A stretch of 64,000 bases of DNA from Phycisphaerae bacterium. GTDB taxonomy: Bacteria > Planctomycetota > Phycisphaerae > SM23-33. Under the pieces are notes generated by a model, which saw only the letters and a program-made list of their open reading frames with translations, made no database searches and had not been told where the DNA came from. Each line of letters begins with the position of its first letter. Within the stretch, counting starts at the first letter, position 1. Positions 1 to 10,085 of this stretch are shown one piece after another. The stretch is taken from positions 102,297 to 166,296 of the forward strand of contig JASLNT010000001.1 in the NCBI GenBank assembly GCA_030745875.1. Direction: 5' to 3'. The position numbers and the translations under genes are program-made.

Positions 1-37
1 CAGAACACAAACCAAATTGCATAGTTCGCTCGCCAGT

Positions 38-3000
38 TTACTTCTTCGTCGCAGGTTTGGCGATCTTGATTGGTACGAGTCTATCGCCCATGGCTGGCGT
101 CTGTTGCGACGGGGCCCAGGGATCGCCCCAGTCGTATGCTTCCCATCTTGACCTTCCGCCGTCGGCTGGGCGCTTGGACCACATCAGGTGCTGATTCGGG
201 GCGTTGGCGTCAACCCAGGTCACCAGCGTTATCCACTCTTCGTTTGACAGCTTGACGTCCTGGTGACCTTTGTAGCTCTTCTCGAGCAGGTTCGTAATCA
301 GCTTGCTCTTGTGCGAGCCGAACTGCTTTATGCTGGTCACGCCTCCGTCGGACTCGCGGTTGGAAAGCGCAACGAGCTTCCTGTGCCTGACGATGGTGTT
401 GTAGGCCTTGCCCTTGGACAGGTCGATCTTCGCCTTGGCTTCCGAGCCGGTGTGGCATCTGACGCATTTCTTGTCGAGTATCGGCTGGATGAGGTTCTCG
501 AACCCGACAATCGTTTGTGCGCCCCATGACGGAGGCGTTGGCGTATCGGCCGGACGGCGGGAGGCGATTCCGCGTTGTCGGCTTACGGCGACAGCTTGGG
601 TTTCGTGACATCCGTTGCAGCTTCGCTTCTCGCCCGGCTGGAACGATATGTTGCTCCGCATGCGTCGGATTTCCATGTGCTTTGCATCGAGCGCCTGGAA
701 GTAAACCGAAGCCGAATCGACGGTGGGAACCTTGAAGTGCGCCGACCCGTCGGCCTCGACCGGAACCGTTCCAATAACGCGCACCGGATTCCAGCGATTA
801 GACAGATCCCATCGCTTCACGCCCAACCCGGGAACGATCGGCCAGGGCAGCGCCTCGGCGATTCGGATGTACTTCACATCGCCCCGTTTGACCCCGTGCA
901 TGCCCTGGTAGATGTCGGGCACGATGCAGGTTGCATAGTTCTTCGTGTAATCCGTGGCGTCGGGCATAACCGCTGGGACCTTCCGCTTGCGGAACGGAAG
1001 AGCGCTGTAGACCGAATGCAGCGGATCGCGATAGATAAGCTCCTTGTTTCCAAAAGTGTCTATCAGGTAGACGCCCAGGCCGTTGGAATCGATGTCGGAT
1101 TTGTAGTGTCTGTAGCGGACCGCATTCTTTGATCCGTATCCGTACGACGCCAAATAAACCTTCTCCGACAAAGCGTAAGGCATCATGTAGAAACCGCCCG
1201 CATCGTTCACGCCGCCCTCAGGAACCACGTTCGACCGCCACGATGTCTTGCGTTTCCATGTCTTCGAACGCTCCTGCGGTTGAGGACCTTTGGTCAGAAG
1301 CTGGATGCCTTCTTCTTCGTTGAGCCCCTTGGCGGGGTTGAGTATCACCACAGGCCCCTTCGGCAGGCAGTGGTGTCCGGCTGCGATGGCGACAAGCTTG
1401 CTCGAACCGGGAATCGATCTGGCGTCGCGAACGGACGTAGGTGCTCCGAGATGCTGCTTAAACAGCGCGTCAGACATCGTACCGTCCGGGCGCACCGTCC
1501 AGACCGAATGCACGTCCCAGAAATGGCGTTCCTGGTATTCCCACCTGAGATATCCGATCAACCCGTTGTCGAACAGATGCGGGTGCATGTCGACGTCTTT
1601 CTGGTTGGTCAGGCGGCGGATGTGTTTTCTGTCGGGTGTGATCGAATAGAGATTATGGTCCGTCAGATCGTTCATCTTTCCGTCGCACGAGGGCGAGTTG
1701 GCCGAGCGGTCGGACGTGAAGGCGATCGAACCGTCGGGGCAATAGACCGGTTCGACGTCGGTCCAGAAGTTGTGATCGGTAAGTTGTGTGATCTTCCCCG
1801 TCGCCAGATCCATCTCGTACAGATGCGGAGGGACGGTGCAGTTCCGAAGCTCCCACGCGAAGCAGTCGTTTCCGCGTCTCGGCCAGCGGGTGGAGTACTT
1901 CGGCGGCCAGACCGGTTGATTGGCCCAAGAGAAAACAACCTTGTTCGCATCAAACGAAAGGTCGACACCGTGCACGTGGCCCGGCCCGAGGCGGTTCTTG
2001 ATGAGATCCCTGATGCTCTTGCGATTCTTGAGCCCCGATACGATCCGGATATCGCCGCCGGGCTTGTACGACCAGCTCGTGTGCACGCCGCAGACGTTGG
2101 GCTTGTAGTGCATCGTGAAACGCGTGTAGACCAGAATGTCGTCGAAGTTCAGCTCCGAGCGAGCAAATGCTATCGGGCGCATGGCGCGCCTGGCGTCGAG
2201 CCACAGATTGCGTAGTGCGGCGATATCGCTCGACGCGTCCATTTTGGTGCGAATGGGTTTCAGCGAATCGCACTTGGCGTCCATTTTGGCGACGCGCGTG
2301 ATCATCTCATCGACCGAGGCCTTGAGTTTGTCCGCATCGTTATGGATGCCCAGTTCAACGGCCTGGCGACAGTAGTCCATCTCGATCCGATCGGCCGGCG
2401 GAATCGCCAACCACTTCTTGAACCACGGGGCATCGCTGGCGACGGTCCAGTTTATCTCTTCGTGGTTGTTGTCGTTGCCGACTTTACGGGTGATAGCCCA
2501 CTCAGCCATCGCTCGAACGAAGATATCCTCATCGTCCAGCAGTTTGGCGGCGACTTCAGCTACGGTGTCGTCGACCTTGCCGAATCGAGCGTCTTTGTGG
2601 ATCGATATGGCGATCTCCAGCGGCGAGCCGCCCTTAATCCTGTTCAGCATTTCAGCGGTCTGACTGGACGGAAGGGCCAGGGCCTTCTTGCCCGCGGCGC
2701 ATCGTTTGGTGATCTCCGCAGGGGCCAGAGCCCTGTTCCACATCGACAGGCTGTCAATATATCCCCGGTATCGCGCATCCTGGCCGGGCGTGCCTGCAGA
2801 ATTCCCCACGCCAAGTCCTTCGCCCTTCAGCGTTTTCACCGTCCCGTCATACGGCGTGGATCCGGTGAGTTTTCCGTTAAGGTAAACTTCAATCTTGCTG
2901 CGGGCGGGATTCTTCTCGTTGCGCCGGGCGACTGCAACTATGTGATTCCAGCGGTGCTTTGTGACTCGACCGCCCTCAGCGGCGCGTTCATCACCATTAG

Positions 3001-3400
3001 CCTGGGCGTGATACAAACTCACCCTGCCGCCGTGAATCGCGAAGTGATACGACTTGCCTCTGCCCCAGTGCAGGACAAGACGATTCCACGCTGCTCCGAT
3101 TTCAGTCGGATGAATCCAGGCTTCGATCGTATAGCTCGTTCCAAGCTTAATATCGTCCGAAGCGGCGAGAGCAAGCGATTGGGCGTCACCGCGACGCACC
3201 CCGATGGCGACAGCCTTGCCGTCCACCCCGGGCAGTTCCTTGGCGGTTACGAAACGCAACTTCCCGCCGCGAGCGGCTAGGGTGTCTTTGCTCTTTCCGC
3301 AGGTGTCGTTGGCGGATCCGTTGAAGTCCCACGTCGACACGGGGCCATCGGCTACGGCGATGCTCAACGGCAACAATAGCGATACGATCAGTGTCTTCAT
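38..3400 (-). CDS. LamG and hydrazine-synthase-alpha-like dihaem secreted protein
   Basis: Large exported protein of about 1120 residues. I chose the ATG at 3400 because it opens a clear signal peptide (MKTLIVSLLLPLSIAVA); an in-frame TTG at 3448 would add a non-signal leader. Residues about 20-235 look like a concanavalin/LamG lectin domain (WDFNGS at the start, YTIEAWIHP, VYLNGK, YIDSLSMWNRAL). Residues about 430-850 contain TolB/WD-like propeller blades of the kind seen in the middle domain of hydrazine synthase alpha. Two c-type haem motifs follow, CNGCH near 928 and CVRCH near 979, then a WVDANAP segment typical of planctomycete cytochromes. It probably works in the periplasm or cell envelope on a carbohydrate-related substrate. 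This is a family-level inference: the paralogues have not been shown to make hydrazine. It is the last gene of the minus-strand cluster, 100 bases after the isomerase-like gene. Confidence 0.8.
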   Translation of the reverse strand: MKTLIVSLLLPLSIAVADGPVSTWDFNGSANDTCGKSKDTLAARGGKLRFVTAKELPGVDGKAVAIGVRRGDAQSLALAASDDIKLGTSYTIEAWIHPTEIGAAWNRLVLHWGRGKSYHFAIHGGRVSLYHAQANGDERAAEGGRVTKHRWNHIVAVARRNEKNPARSKIEVYLNGKLTGSTPYDGTVKTLKGEGLGVGNSAGTPGQDARYRGYIDSLSMWNRALAPAEITKRCAAGKKALALPSSQTAEMLNRIKGGSPLEIAISIHKDARFGKVDDTVAEVAAKLLDDEDIFVRAMAEWAITRKVGNDNNHEEINWTVASDAPWFKKWLAIPPADRIEMDYCRQAVELGIHNDADKLKASVDEMITRVAKMDAKCDSLKPIRTKMDASSDIAALRNLWLDARRAMRPIAFARSELNFDDILVYTRFTMHYKPNVCGVHTSWSYKPGGDIRIVSGLKNRKSIRDLIKNRLGPGHVHGVDLSFDANKVVFSWANQPVWPPKYSTRWPRRGNDCFAWELRNCTVPPHLYEMDLATGKITQLTDHNFWTDVEPVYCPDGSIAFTSDRSANSPSCDGKMNDLTDHNLYSITPDRKHIRRLTNQKDVDMHPHLFDNGLIGYLRWEYQERHFWDVHSVWTVRPDGTMSDALFKQHLGAPTSVRDARSIPGSSKLVAIAAGHHCLPKGPVVILNPAKGLNEEEGIQLLTKGPQPQERSKTWKRKTSWRSNVVPEGGVNDAGGFYMMPYALSEKVYLASYGYGSKNAVRYRHYKSDIDSNGLGVYLIDTFGNKELIYRDPLHSVYSALPFRKRKVPAVMPDATDYTKNYATCIVPDIYQGMHGVKRGDVKYIRIAEALPWPIVPGLGVKRWDLSNRWNPVRVIGTVPVEADGSAHFKVPTVDSASVYFQALDAKHMEIRRMRSNISFQPGEKRSCNGCHETQAVAVSRQRGIASRRPADTPTPPSWGAQTIVGFENLIQPILDKKCVRCHTGSEAKAKIDLSKGKAYNTIVRHRKLVALSNRESDGGVTSIKQFGSHKSKLITNLLEKSYKGHQDVKLSNEEWITLVTWVDANAPNQHLMWSKRPADGGRSRWEAYDWGDPWAPSQQTPAMGDRLVPIKIAKPATKK

Positions 3401-3500
3401 GTTAAATCTTTCTGGTTCAAGCTTGTCCCCATAGATTATACCGGTCAACTCCTGCTCAAGAGTCTACCGCAAAACCTCTGCACGATCAACGCGTGCGGTG

Positions 3501-4424
3501 CTATATGCTCCGGCGGCGTTTCAGCATGTAGTCTCGCGATTTGGCGACCGCGGCCTCCATCTTATCGGCCGGGGGATGTCCGTGCATGAAGATGGAGCTG
3601 TAGTGGGCGTACTTAAACCCGGCCAGAGCCTTGATCCATGGCGTGAAATCCGCCGGCCCAACGCCTGGCATCTGTGTGAAGCTCTTGCCTCTCTGCCAGG
3701 CGTACAGGAATAGGCACTGATCGCCGGCTGTCTTGATAACGTCCTCGACAGGCGTCTTGTAAGACTGCAGATGATACGGCGCCACGGCGACCCCGACGCG
3801 TTTCTTATTCGGGTTCAGCTCGACGAACGCCTTGAACGAATCGGGCGTGCTCAGGAGTGACCCGCCGTGGTTCTCAATCGCCAGGCGAGCATTGCATTTT
3901 TCCGCCAACTCGATGTCGGGTTTCAGCTTCTCGAAGAACGCCTTCATCTTCGGCGCCAAGTCCTTGCCGCCAGCCCTGCCCGCACCGGCGCCGCGCACCA
4001 CGACACCGCCGCCGAAATCGCCGATCAGGCCGCTATAGTCCGAAAGTTTGTGCCCGTAGATGGTGAACGCGGCCAGTTCCAGTTTATGTTTCTTCAGCAA
4101 CGCCTTAAGGCCCTTGCCGCCCAGGCGTTTCTTAACATCCGCCAGGTGCGTGCACTGGGCTCCGCCCCAGGTGAAAGGCGCCCAGATGTCCAGTCCGCCA
4201 AGCCCGAGTCGAGCGGTCCTTTGGCAGACCTGCTCGATCGTAAGCTTGTCGAACATCACCGACGAAGTCGCCAGTTTCATCCTCCAGGCGTTTTTGGCAT
4301 TGCCCTTTGGCTTGTCTTTGGCGTAAGCCGCCGAAACGCCGCAGACCGACATCCCGGCGACAGCAGCCGCAGTGTTACGGACAAAATTCCGACGCGTCAT
4401 GCTGTGATCTTCACTCGATTTCAT
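3501..4424 (-). CDS. Tat-exported sugar phosphate isomerase/epimerase-like TIM barrel protein
   Basis: The protein has 307 residues. The N-terminus carries a twin-arginine signal (MTRRNFVRNTAAAVAGMSVCG), so the enzyme is expected to fold in the cytoplasm and be exported. The start is either the ATG at 4424 or the ATG at 4400, which begins MTRRNF. The rest resembles the xylose isomerase-like TIM barrel superfamily: an LGLGGLDIWAP strand-loop, ARLAIENHGG with a metal-binding glutamate, and repeated beta/alpha units. Members of this family isomerise or epimerise sugars, or act on inositol-like compounds. Its pairing with a Gfo/Idh dehydrogenase immediately upstream (35-base gap) suggests two steps of one sugar pathway. 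The exact substrate cannot be read from sequence. Confidence 0.8.
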   Translation of the reverse strand: MKSSEDHSMTRRNFVRNTAAAVAGMSVCGVSAAYAKDKPKGNAKNAWRMKLATSSVMFDKLTIEQVCQRTARLGLGGLDIWAPFTWGGAQCTHLADVKKRLGGKGLKALLKKHKLELAAFTIYGHKLSDYSGLIGDFGGGVVVRGAGAGRAGGKDLAPKMKAFFEKLKPDIELAEKCNARLAIENHGGSLLSTPDSFKAFVELNPNKKRVGVAVAPYHLQSYKTPVEDVIKTAGDQCLFLYAWQRGKSFTQMPGVGPADFTPWIKALAGFKYAHYSSIFMHGHPPADKMEAAVAKSRDYMLKRRRSI

Positions 4425-4459
4425 AGGACATATCCCGGCCCCCGCGGTTTTCTAACGGC

Positions 4460-5815
4460 CTACCAGACCTTCCATTCCTTACGGTACGGACGCGCGATCA
4501 TCTTCGACGCTTCAGCATCGCCAATAATCTGCTCCTTCTTCGGGTCCCACTTTATCACCCGGCCGGTCTGGGCCGCGACATTAGTCATGTGGCAGATCGT
4601 ATCGCAGCGAATTCCCATTTCCACAGGGCAAATGGTTTCTTTCCGGGACTTCACGCATTCGATGAAGTTGCGGTTATGCTCCGGGACCACCGGAAGTCTT
4701 TCATCGCTGGATTTGAACTTCTGCTTCCAGAGTTTCTGGTTGCTGGCGATAAACGCCCAACTCGAACCGATCCATCCTTCTGTTCCGTGGAAGTAGACTC
4801 CGTCACCGTCGCGCCATCTCGGCAGCATCTTCGACAGCGCGCCCTTGGCGGTTCGACAGTCCATGAAGCGAAGCTGCACTCCGTTTTCATAATCGCACTT
4901 GACGTCCCAACGCTCCAGCGTGCGGAAGATTCCCTTCTTGGGAATGCTGCCGGTCCCTTCATAGCGTATCGGACTGGTATGATCGCTCTTGTTTCCCCAC
5001 TGGGCGATCCCAAGCGGGTGAATGCCGCACCCAGCAAGGAAACCCAGAGACGTTTCGACGCAGTGGTATCCGCCCCACTTCGTAGCCCGGTCAACCGTGT
5101 AAGGAACCATCGGGGACGGGCCCTGCCAGGCGTCGAAGTTAAGATCGTCCGGTATCGCAACTTCCTCTTCCGATCCGTACGGTTTGACGTTGTAGTTCCT
5201 TGCATCGAACGACACGTCGCGGGACCAGACATCGATCCGCTTCAGCTTTCCGATATATCCGTTTCGGACCAGTTCAACCAACTGCCGCCATCTGCCCTGC
5301 GATCGGTATTGGGTCCCAAACTGGAATACTCGCTTCTTCTCGTTGACCACTTTTCTCAACAGCGCGGTGCGTCCCAGGTCCAACGCCAGCGGTTTCTGGC
5401 AGTATACGTCCTTGCCGGCCTGCGCTGCGGCGATGGACATCGGAGTGTGCCAATTATCGTGTGCGGCCACGACGACGGCGTCAACATCGTCGCGAACCAG
5501 CAATTCACGGAAGTCAGCGTGAGCCTTGGCGATGTCTTTCCCGCCGTAAAGCTTGTTCAACATCGCGGCTTTGCGGTCTCGGCGAGTTTTGTAGGCGTCG
5601 CTGACGGCCACTACGCGAACGTCCTTCATCCTGTTCATATAATGCGAATGGTAGTTGGAGATATTGCCGCAGCCGATCTGGCCCACGTGTACGCGCTTGC
5701 TCGGCGCATCGGCGCCAATGACCGCGCTGGGGACGACAGTCGGTAGTCCGATCGCAACGGCCGCTACTGCCCCGCTCTTGACAAAGTCACGCCTGCTTAC
5801 GGTTCGCTTCTGCAT
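4460..5815 (-). CDS. Tat-exported Gfo/Idh/MocA family oxidoreductase
   Basis: The protein has 451 residues with a twin-arginine signal at the start (SRRDFVKSGAVAAVAIG). The Rossmann fold follows: VHVGQIGCGNISNYH binds NAD(P), and CQKPLALD holds the lysine-proline motif of the Gfo/Idh/MocA family. The C-terminal half is the usual alpha/beta substrate-binding domain (EGTGSIPKKG, GTEGWIG). Planctomycetes carry many such exported copies, whose substrates are mostly unknown sugars or polyols. The ATG at 5815 has an AAAGGT ribosome binding site. It lies between an alpha/beta hydrolase and an isomerase-like gene on the same strand, consistent with oxidation of a sugar released by secreted enzymes. 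Confidence 0.85.
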   Translation of the reverse strand: MQKRTVSRRDFVKSGAVAAVAIGLPTVVPSAVIGADAPSKRVHVGQIGCGNISNYHSHYMNRMKDVRVVAVSDAYKTRRDRKAAMLNKLYGGKDIAKAHADFRELLVRDDVDAVVVAAHDNWHTPMSIAAAQAGKDVYCQKPLALDLGRTALLRKVVNEKKRVFQFGTQYRSQGRWRQLVELVRNGYIGKLKRIDVWSRDVSFDARNYNVKPYGSEEEVAIPDDLNFDAWQGPSPMVPYTVDRATKWGGYHCVETSLGFLAGCGIHPLGIAQWGNKSDHTSPIRYEGTGSIPKKGIFRTLERWDVKCDYENGVQLRFMDCRTAKGALSKMLPRWRDGDGVYFHGTEGWIGSSWAFIASNQKLWKQKFKSSDERLPVVPEHNRNFIECVKSRKETICPVEMGIRCDTICHMTNVAAQTGRVIKWDPKKEQIIGDAEASKMIARPYRKEWKVW

Positions 5816-5865
5816 GATTGAAACCTTTCATTTTGTCCGTCGGATTTCCGTTGCGTTCGGTTAGC

Positions 5866-6828
5866 TCACTTCTTTTTCGGCGCCAGATGCACATCAAACC
5901 AGTCGGCGATGTGTTTCATTTCGTTGGTCCACTGGTCCCGCCAGGAGTGCCCTTTGCCTTTGGCGACGACGAGTTTTGATTTCACGCCGACAGCCTTCAG
6001 TGCGTCTATCATCTTCGAAGCCTGAAGCAGCGGGACCAGGCGATCCTTTTCGCCGTGGACGATGAGCGTCGGCGAATCGCCAGCGCTTACGTGCGTTATC
6101 GGCGAATTGTCGGCCAGCAGTTCAGCGATCCGTTTGGGATCGGTGATAAGATTGTAGCTGTTCGTTTTTGGATCGTGATCCCGGAACTGGTAGGATCCGA
6201 GATGTCTGTGAGCGGCCGCTATTTTCAGAACGTTCTCGCCTTCTTTCTGGAAGTTGATCAAATCGCTGGCCGGGTAGAAGCAGCCTATCGCCTGGAGCCG
6301 TGTAGATACGCGATCGATCGGGTCGCGGGCCTTGGGATCGCCCTCCTGCGGTGCGGCGCCCATCATCAGCGAGATCACCCCACCGGCGGACGCGCCTGAC
6401 ATCCCGATACGGTCCGGATCGATTCCGTACGACTTTGCGTTGTAGCGGATGAAGCGGATCGAACGGCGGATGTCGGCGTATGTTTCGCGGATCGTGAACT
6501 TCGGCGTGCTTCCGTGTACGACGAGAAAAACGGTGTATCCGCGATCGAGCAGCATGCTCATGTTCTTGGCGAACCGCGTTCCTTCGATCCATTTATGGTG
6601 CGAATTGAACCCGCTGCTAACCGCGTAGATGACCGCCGCTCGGTTCTGCTTCTTCGGGAATATCACATCCATCGTAAGCGCAACACCGTGCTTGCGATGG
6701 TAGATCACGTCGGCCTGGCGAGTGTATTCCAGACCGTCGATCGGCTTTCTCTCAGCCGCCGTCGCCGGCGGGATAACCGCCAGAGACGCCAACCCGCACA
6801 GCAATACCGCCGTCAAACCCTTGCGCAT
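5866..6828 (-). CDS. Secreted alpha/beta hydrolase (esterase/lipase type)
   Basis: The protein has 320 residues with a signal peptide (MRKGLTAVLLCGLASLAVIPPATAAE). The alpha/beta hydrolase core shows the nucleophile elbow GMSGASAGG (GxSxG), an acid motif HGEKDRLVP and the catalytic histidine in GKGHSWRDQW. The sequence resembles the BD-FAE/acetyl-xylan esterase-like branch used to deacylate polysaccharides; the assignment to that branch is an inference. The start ATG is three bases after the stop of the upstream LamG cytochrome gene, and its ribosome binding site (AAGGAG) lies inside that gene's last codons, so translation is probably coupled. Confidence 0.85.
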   Translation of the reverse strand: MRKGLTAVLLCGLASLAVIPPATAAERKPIDGLEYTRQADVIYHRKHGVALTMDVIFPKKQNRAAVIYAVSSGFNSHHKWIEGTRFAKNMSMLLDRGYTVFLVVHGSTPKFTIRETYADIRRSIRFIRYNAKSYGIDPDRIGMSGASAGGVISLMMGAAPQEGDPKARDPIDRVSTRLQAIGCFYPASDLINFQKEGENVLKIAAAHRHLGSYQFRDHDPKTNSYNLITDPKRIAELLADNSPITHVSAGDSPTLIVHGEKDRLVPLLQASKMIDALKAVGVKSKLVVAKGKGHSWRDQWTNEMKHIADWFDVHLAPKKK

Positions 6829-6831
6829 CCG

Positions 6832-9800
6832 TTACTCCTTGTCTTTCACAGGCTTATGCCACATCGACCGCCAGTACTTCATATCCATTTCGTAGACATC
6901 GATCTCCTGGGTCTTCAGGTCAAACGCAGGGTCGAGCACTTTATAGCGTTTCATTTCGCGGATGTAATGGGAGTTGGGCTTGAAACCGGGCATGTCGAAT
7001 CGCTTGATCTCGTCGAGCTTAGCCCCTGCCGCCTGCACATGCGTAAGAATCTTCTTGTAGTCCGGATCGGTTTTGTCGGCGAATATCACCGGATGCTTGA
7101 TCGCCTTCGGCGCCGCGGCGAGGTTCTCGCGTATGGGCTTGTGGTCGGGCTTGCCCTCTGCGTATCCGCCGGACTTCTTTGCAAGCGGAGCAGTCAGAAC
7201 GAGCGATTTGTCGGGATTGGTGAGGTTGAACACGCGATGCCGAGAGAATCTGCTCAAGGGGCGCTCCCACGAAAGCATATCGCCGAACGACACCGGGATA
7301 AGATCGGTGACGTGTCTGGGCAGTTTGCGTCCGTGACATTTCCCGCATCGTTTATCGATGGCGGTTTTGGCGGCGGGAGTATCGGGCCAGTTGTCGGCCA
7401 TCATTCGAACGTACTTGTTGGCTCCCCAACACCCGCCGATCTGCCCTGTGCCAATTGACGCGTAGGTTCCCGGATACTGAGCCGACGCGTCGATCCACAG
7501 TCGCACCGTCGTCCGCTCGATATCGCTGAGCTTGACCTTGTTGTGATGCATGTCAATTTTCTTCATCAGCGCCGAGGCCGAACTGTACGTCGTGTACGGT
7601 TTATCGTTGCCCTTCTGCCTTCCGCTTCCGTTTGTCGGATTGCCCGCGGTGTCCTTGATCTGCCACTGGAAGAACAGTTCGTAGTAGCTGTGGGAGAACA
7701 CCGGCCCGCGGTCGCCAGTCAGGATCACGTTGCCCTTGCGGTCCTTTGAGTTGTGACACTTTATGCAGTGCTGGTCGAGAATCGGTTGGATGTCTCGCGG
7801 GAAGTCGGGAATCTGCCTGATGCCCGCGTACGGTTCGATCTTGTTCGCAGGGCGCGCCATCGCCTTGAGCTTTCCGACCGCGGCGATGTCGGGCGTTTTG
7901 GTTCGTTGCTCGTGACATCCCACGCAACTGAGCTTCTCGCCCGGCTGGAGCGTGATGAAACTTCGCATTTGCTTTACCGACAGACCGTTTTCGTCGAGGG
8001 CGGCCAGGTAAATGCTCCGCATGGCGGGCACTTCAAAGTGCGCCGACCCGTCGGACTCGACCGGAACCGCGCCAAGCACGCGCTTCAGCGTGGAGGTCAC
8101 GCCGTGCCCCAACGGCTGGGACCCGCCGCCGTGGAAATTGGCGGGCTTGGGGAGATCTTCGAGCACCAGGAGCTTGGTTATCGCGCCGCGCTTGACACCG
8201 CCCATATTGCGTCCGATGTAGACGTTGCTCATCATCATCGTACCGGTCGTTTTCGACAGGTCCACTCGCGACGGGACCACGCGCGGTTTGGTTTGAACGA
8301 CAACAGGGCGCGGTTCGTGCACCATCGCATCGGCGGTGTGGACGACCTCAATGGCTCCGGAGGAGTTCATCAGGACTATCTGATTACCCTTGGCGGCGAG
8401 AAAAGCGTCTTTCGCAACCGCGCACGGATCGCGGAAATCGCGCCGCTTGGAGACATTCCGCATCGATGACCGCTCATCAGGTCCATTCTTGTCGGTAACG
8501 GTGGCCACAAAGCCCGTATGCTCGTTTCGCCCGTGGCCGGGTGAGTTGATAAACACCACCCGGTCCGTGCCCGGGATGGCCCGTGCGTCAATGAACACGC
8601 CGCCCGGATGCATGTTTCCGAAAAACGCAGCCTGGTTCGTACCGTCGGGGTTCATCGTCCAGAGGTGGTGGAACACCACCGGATCGCGATTGACGTATTC
8701 CCAACGCGTGTACAGCACACGCCCGTCGGGAAGTACTGAAGGGGTGTTTTCGGTGAACGACCCGGAAGAGAGCATTCGCATATTGGTTCCATCTGAGTCG
8801 CAGCGGAACAGAATCGCCGTCTGCGCCAGCCAGCAGCCTATGTATCGCTTGCAGCGGGCTGAGGCGAACACTATTCCCCCATCCGGCAGGTACGCCGGTT
8901 CAATGTCGTCCCAGGCGCCTTTGGTGATCCGTCGCAGGTTCTTGCCGTCGATGTCGATCTCGTAGAGATTGTAGTAGTGCGTCCCACCCTTGCGATAGGC
9001 AAACAGCACCCTCTTGGCATCGTACGAGACCTGTGGATCGCGAACGGCGCCTTTGGGATCGTCCAGCAGCGCCCTTATCTCGCCGGATGCGACGTTCAAT
9101 TTACACAGCCGCCCGCCGTCTTTACCGTGGATCCAGAGGTTCTCGTCCGTGCACGAGTATCCGAAGTTCGCGTAGTAGTGCCCCTGCGGATCGCGACCGG
9201 GATGGCGCTCGGCGAAGACGATCTCCTTCACGCCAAGTTCCTTAAGCCCGGTGCGTCCGGTGAGTTCGACCTTTGCTGCGATCGCAGCCAGACTCTTGAG
9301 CGTTGCGGCGCGTTTGGCGTAGTGCTTTGCGATATCAGCGGCTGGCAGCGCTCGGGACCAGATCGACAGTTCATCAACGTACCCGCGAAAACGTGAGGCT
9401 CCGCCCTTCCCTTGCGCCCAGTCGCCTATTCCCAGCCCTTCGCGTTTGAGAGTCGCTATCGTACCGTCGTACAAAGCCGAAGCGACCAGTTTTCCGTTTA
9501 AGTAAACTTCCAGCGTCGACTTGTCGGGAGTTTTGTCGTTTCGTCTGGCCAGGCCCACCAGATGCGCCCACCGGCCGGGGCGCACCCTGCCGCCCTCGGC
9601 GAAAACATATTTACCGTTGCTCTGGCCGTGATAGAGACTCAGCATCCCGTTGTGGATCGCTAAATGGTATGCGTACCCGGAAGTTCCCCAGTTCAGCACG
9701 AGGCGGTCCCACTGGTCGGTCTGCAATGGAAGAACCCAGGCGGCGATAGTGTAGCTGGGGCCAAGTTTCACGTCCGCAGAACTCACCGCCGCTGCAAAGC

Positions 9801-10038
9801 CCGCATCGCCTGACTTGACACCAAGCGCCAAAGCCTTGCCCGACACTCCGGGAACTTGAGCAGCAGTTACGAACCGCCCCGCCGCCCCGCGAGCGGTGAG
9901 ATTATCCTTGCTGGCTCCGCGAGTGTCTTTCAGTGATCCGTCGAAGTCCCAGAACGAGACAGGGCCCTCAGCGTCATCGCCAACCGCGACACCCGACACT
10001 GCAAGGATCGATACGACGACACGAAGCAGATTTTTCAT
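6832..10038 (-). CDS. LamG and hydrazine-synthase-alpha-like trihaem secreted protein
   Basis: This is a paralogue of the gene at 38-3400, about 1068 residues. The ATG at 10038 has a strong ribosome binding site (AGGAG, seven bases away) and opens the signal peptide MKNLLRVVVSILAVSGVAVG; a longer reading frame to 10074 lacks one. Residues about 25-240 form a LamG-like lectin domain (SFWDFDGSL, YTIAAWVLP, LEVYLNGKL). Propeller blades with the pattern EPAYLPDGGIVFASAR follow. Three haem motifs occur, near 705 (CVGCH), 758 (CIKCH) and 898 (CGKCH), one more than in its paralogues. It probably acts in electron transfer or substrate recognition in the cell envelope; the catalytic role is unknown. 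It has its own extended -10 promoter and is tightly coupled to the hydrolase gene downstream. Confidence 0.8.
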   Translation of the reverse strand: MKNLLRVVVSILAVSGVAVGDDAEGPVSFWDFDGSLKDTRGASKDNLTARGAAGRFVTAAQVPGVSGKALALGVKSGDAGFAAAVSSADVKLGPSYTIAAWVLPLQTDQWDRLVLNWGTSGYAYHLAIHNGMLSLYHGQSNGKYVFAEGGRVRPGRWAHLVGLARRNDKTPDKSTLEVYLNGKLVASALYDGTIATLKREGLGIGDWAQGKGGASRFRGYVDELSIWSRALPAADIAKHYAKRAATLKSLAAIAAKVELTGRTGLKELGVKEIVFAERHPGRDPQGHYYANFGYSCTDENLWIHGKDGGRLCKLNVASGEIRALLDDPKGAVRDPQVSYDAKRVLFAYRKGGTHYYNLYEIDIDGKNLRRITKGAWDDIEPAYLPDGGIVFASARCKRYIGCWLAQTAILFRCDSDGTNMRMLSSGSFTENTPSVLPDGRVLYTRWEYVNRDPVVFHHLWTMNPDGTNQAAFFGNMHPGGVFIDARAIPGTDRVVFINSPGHGRNEHTGFVATVTDKNGPDERSSMRNVSKRRDFRDPCAVAKDAFLAAKGNQIVLMNSSGAIEVVHTADAMVHEPRPVVVQTKPRVVPSRVDLSKTTGTMMMSNVYIGRNMGGVKRGAITKLLVLEDLPKPANFHGGGSQPLGHGVTSTLKRVLGAVPVESDGSAHFEVPAMRSIYLAALDENGLSVKQMRSFITLQPGEKLSCVGCHEQRTKTPDIAAVGKLKAMARPANKIEPYAGIRQIPDFPRDIQPILDQHCIKCHNSKDRKGNVILTGDRGPVFSHSYYELFFQWQIKDTAGNPTNGSGRQKGNDKPYTTYSSASALMKKIDMHHNKVKLSDIERTTVRLWIDASAQYPGTYASIGTGQIGGCWGANKYVRMMADNWPDTPAAKTAIDKRCGKCHGRKLPRHVTDLIPVSFGDMLSWERPLSRFSRHRVFNLTNPDKSLVLTAPLAKKSGGYAEGKPDHKPIRENLAAAPKAIKHPVIFADKTDPDYKKILTHVQAAGAKLDEIKRFDMPGFKPNSHYIREMKRYKVLDPAFDLKTQEIDVYEMDMKYWRSMWHKPVKDKE

Positions 10039-10064
10039 CGGAATCTCCTGGATACGACCCCATA

Positions 10065-10073
10065 ATGATATCA
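10065..10073 (-). promoter_or_regulatory. Extended -10 promoter of the LamG trihaem gene
   Basis: The minus strand reads GGCGTGATATCATTATGGGG, with TG, one base, TATCAT. It matches the promoter at 11438-11446 over most of 28 bases. The leaders also share GGAGATTCCGATGA around the ribosome binding site and start codon. Confidence 0.45.
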
Positions 10074-10085
10074 CGCCGGACGCCC

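Noticed and set aside
4589..5746. A 385-codon plus-strand frame opposite the Gfo/Idh gene
   Set aside because: It is a shadow of the oxidoreductase with no ribosome binding site or recognisable motif.
38..10038. True hydrazine synthase (anammox)
   Set aside because: The propeller and haem motifs resemble the alpha subunit, but LamG domains and sugar-enzyme neighbours, and the absence of other hydrazine synthase subunits, argue against anammox function.
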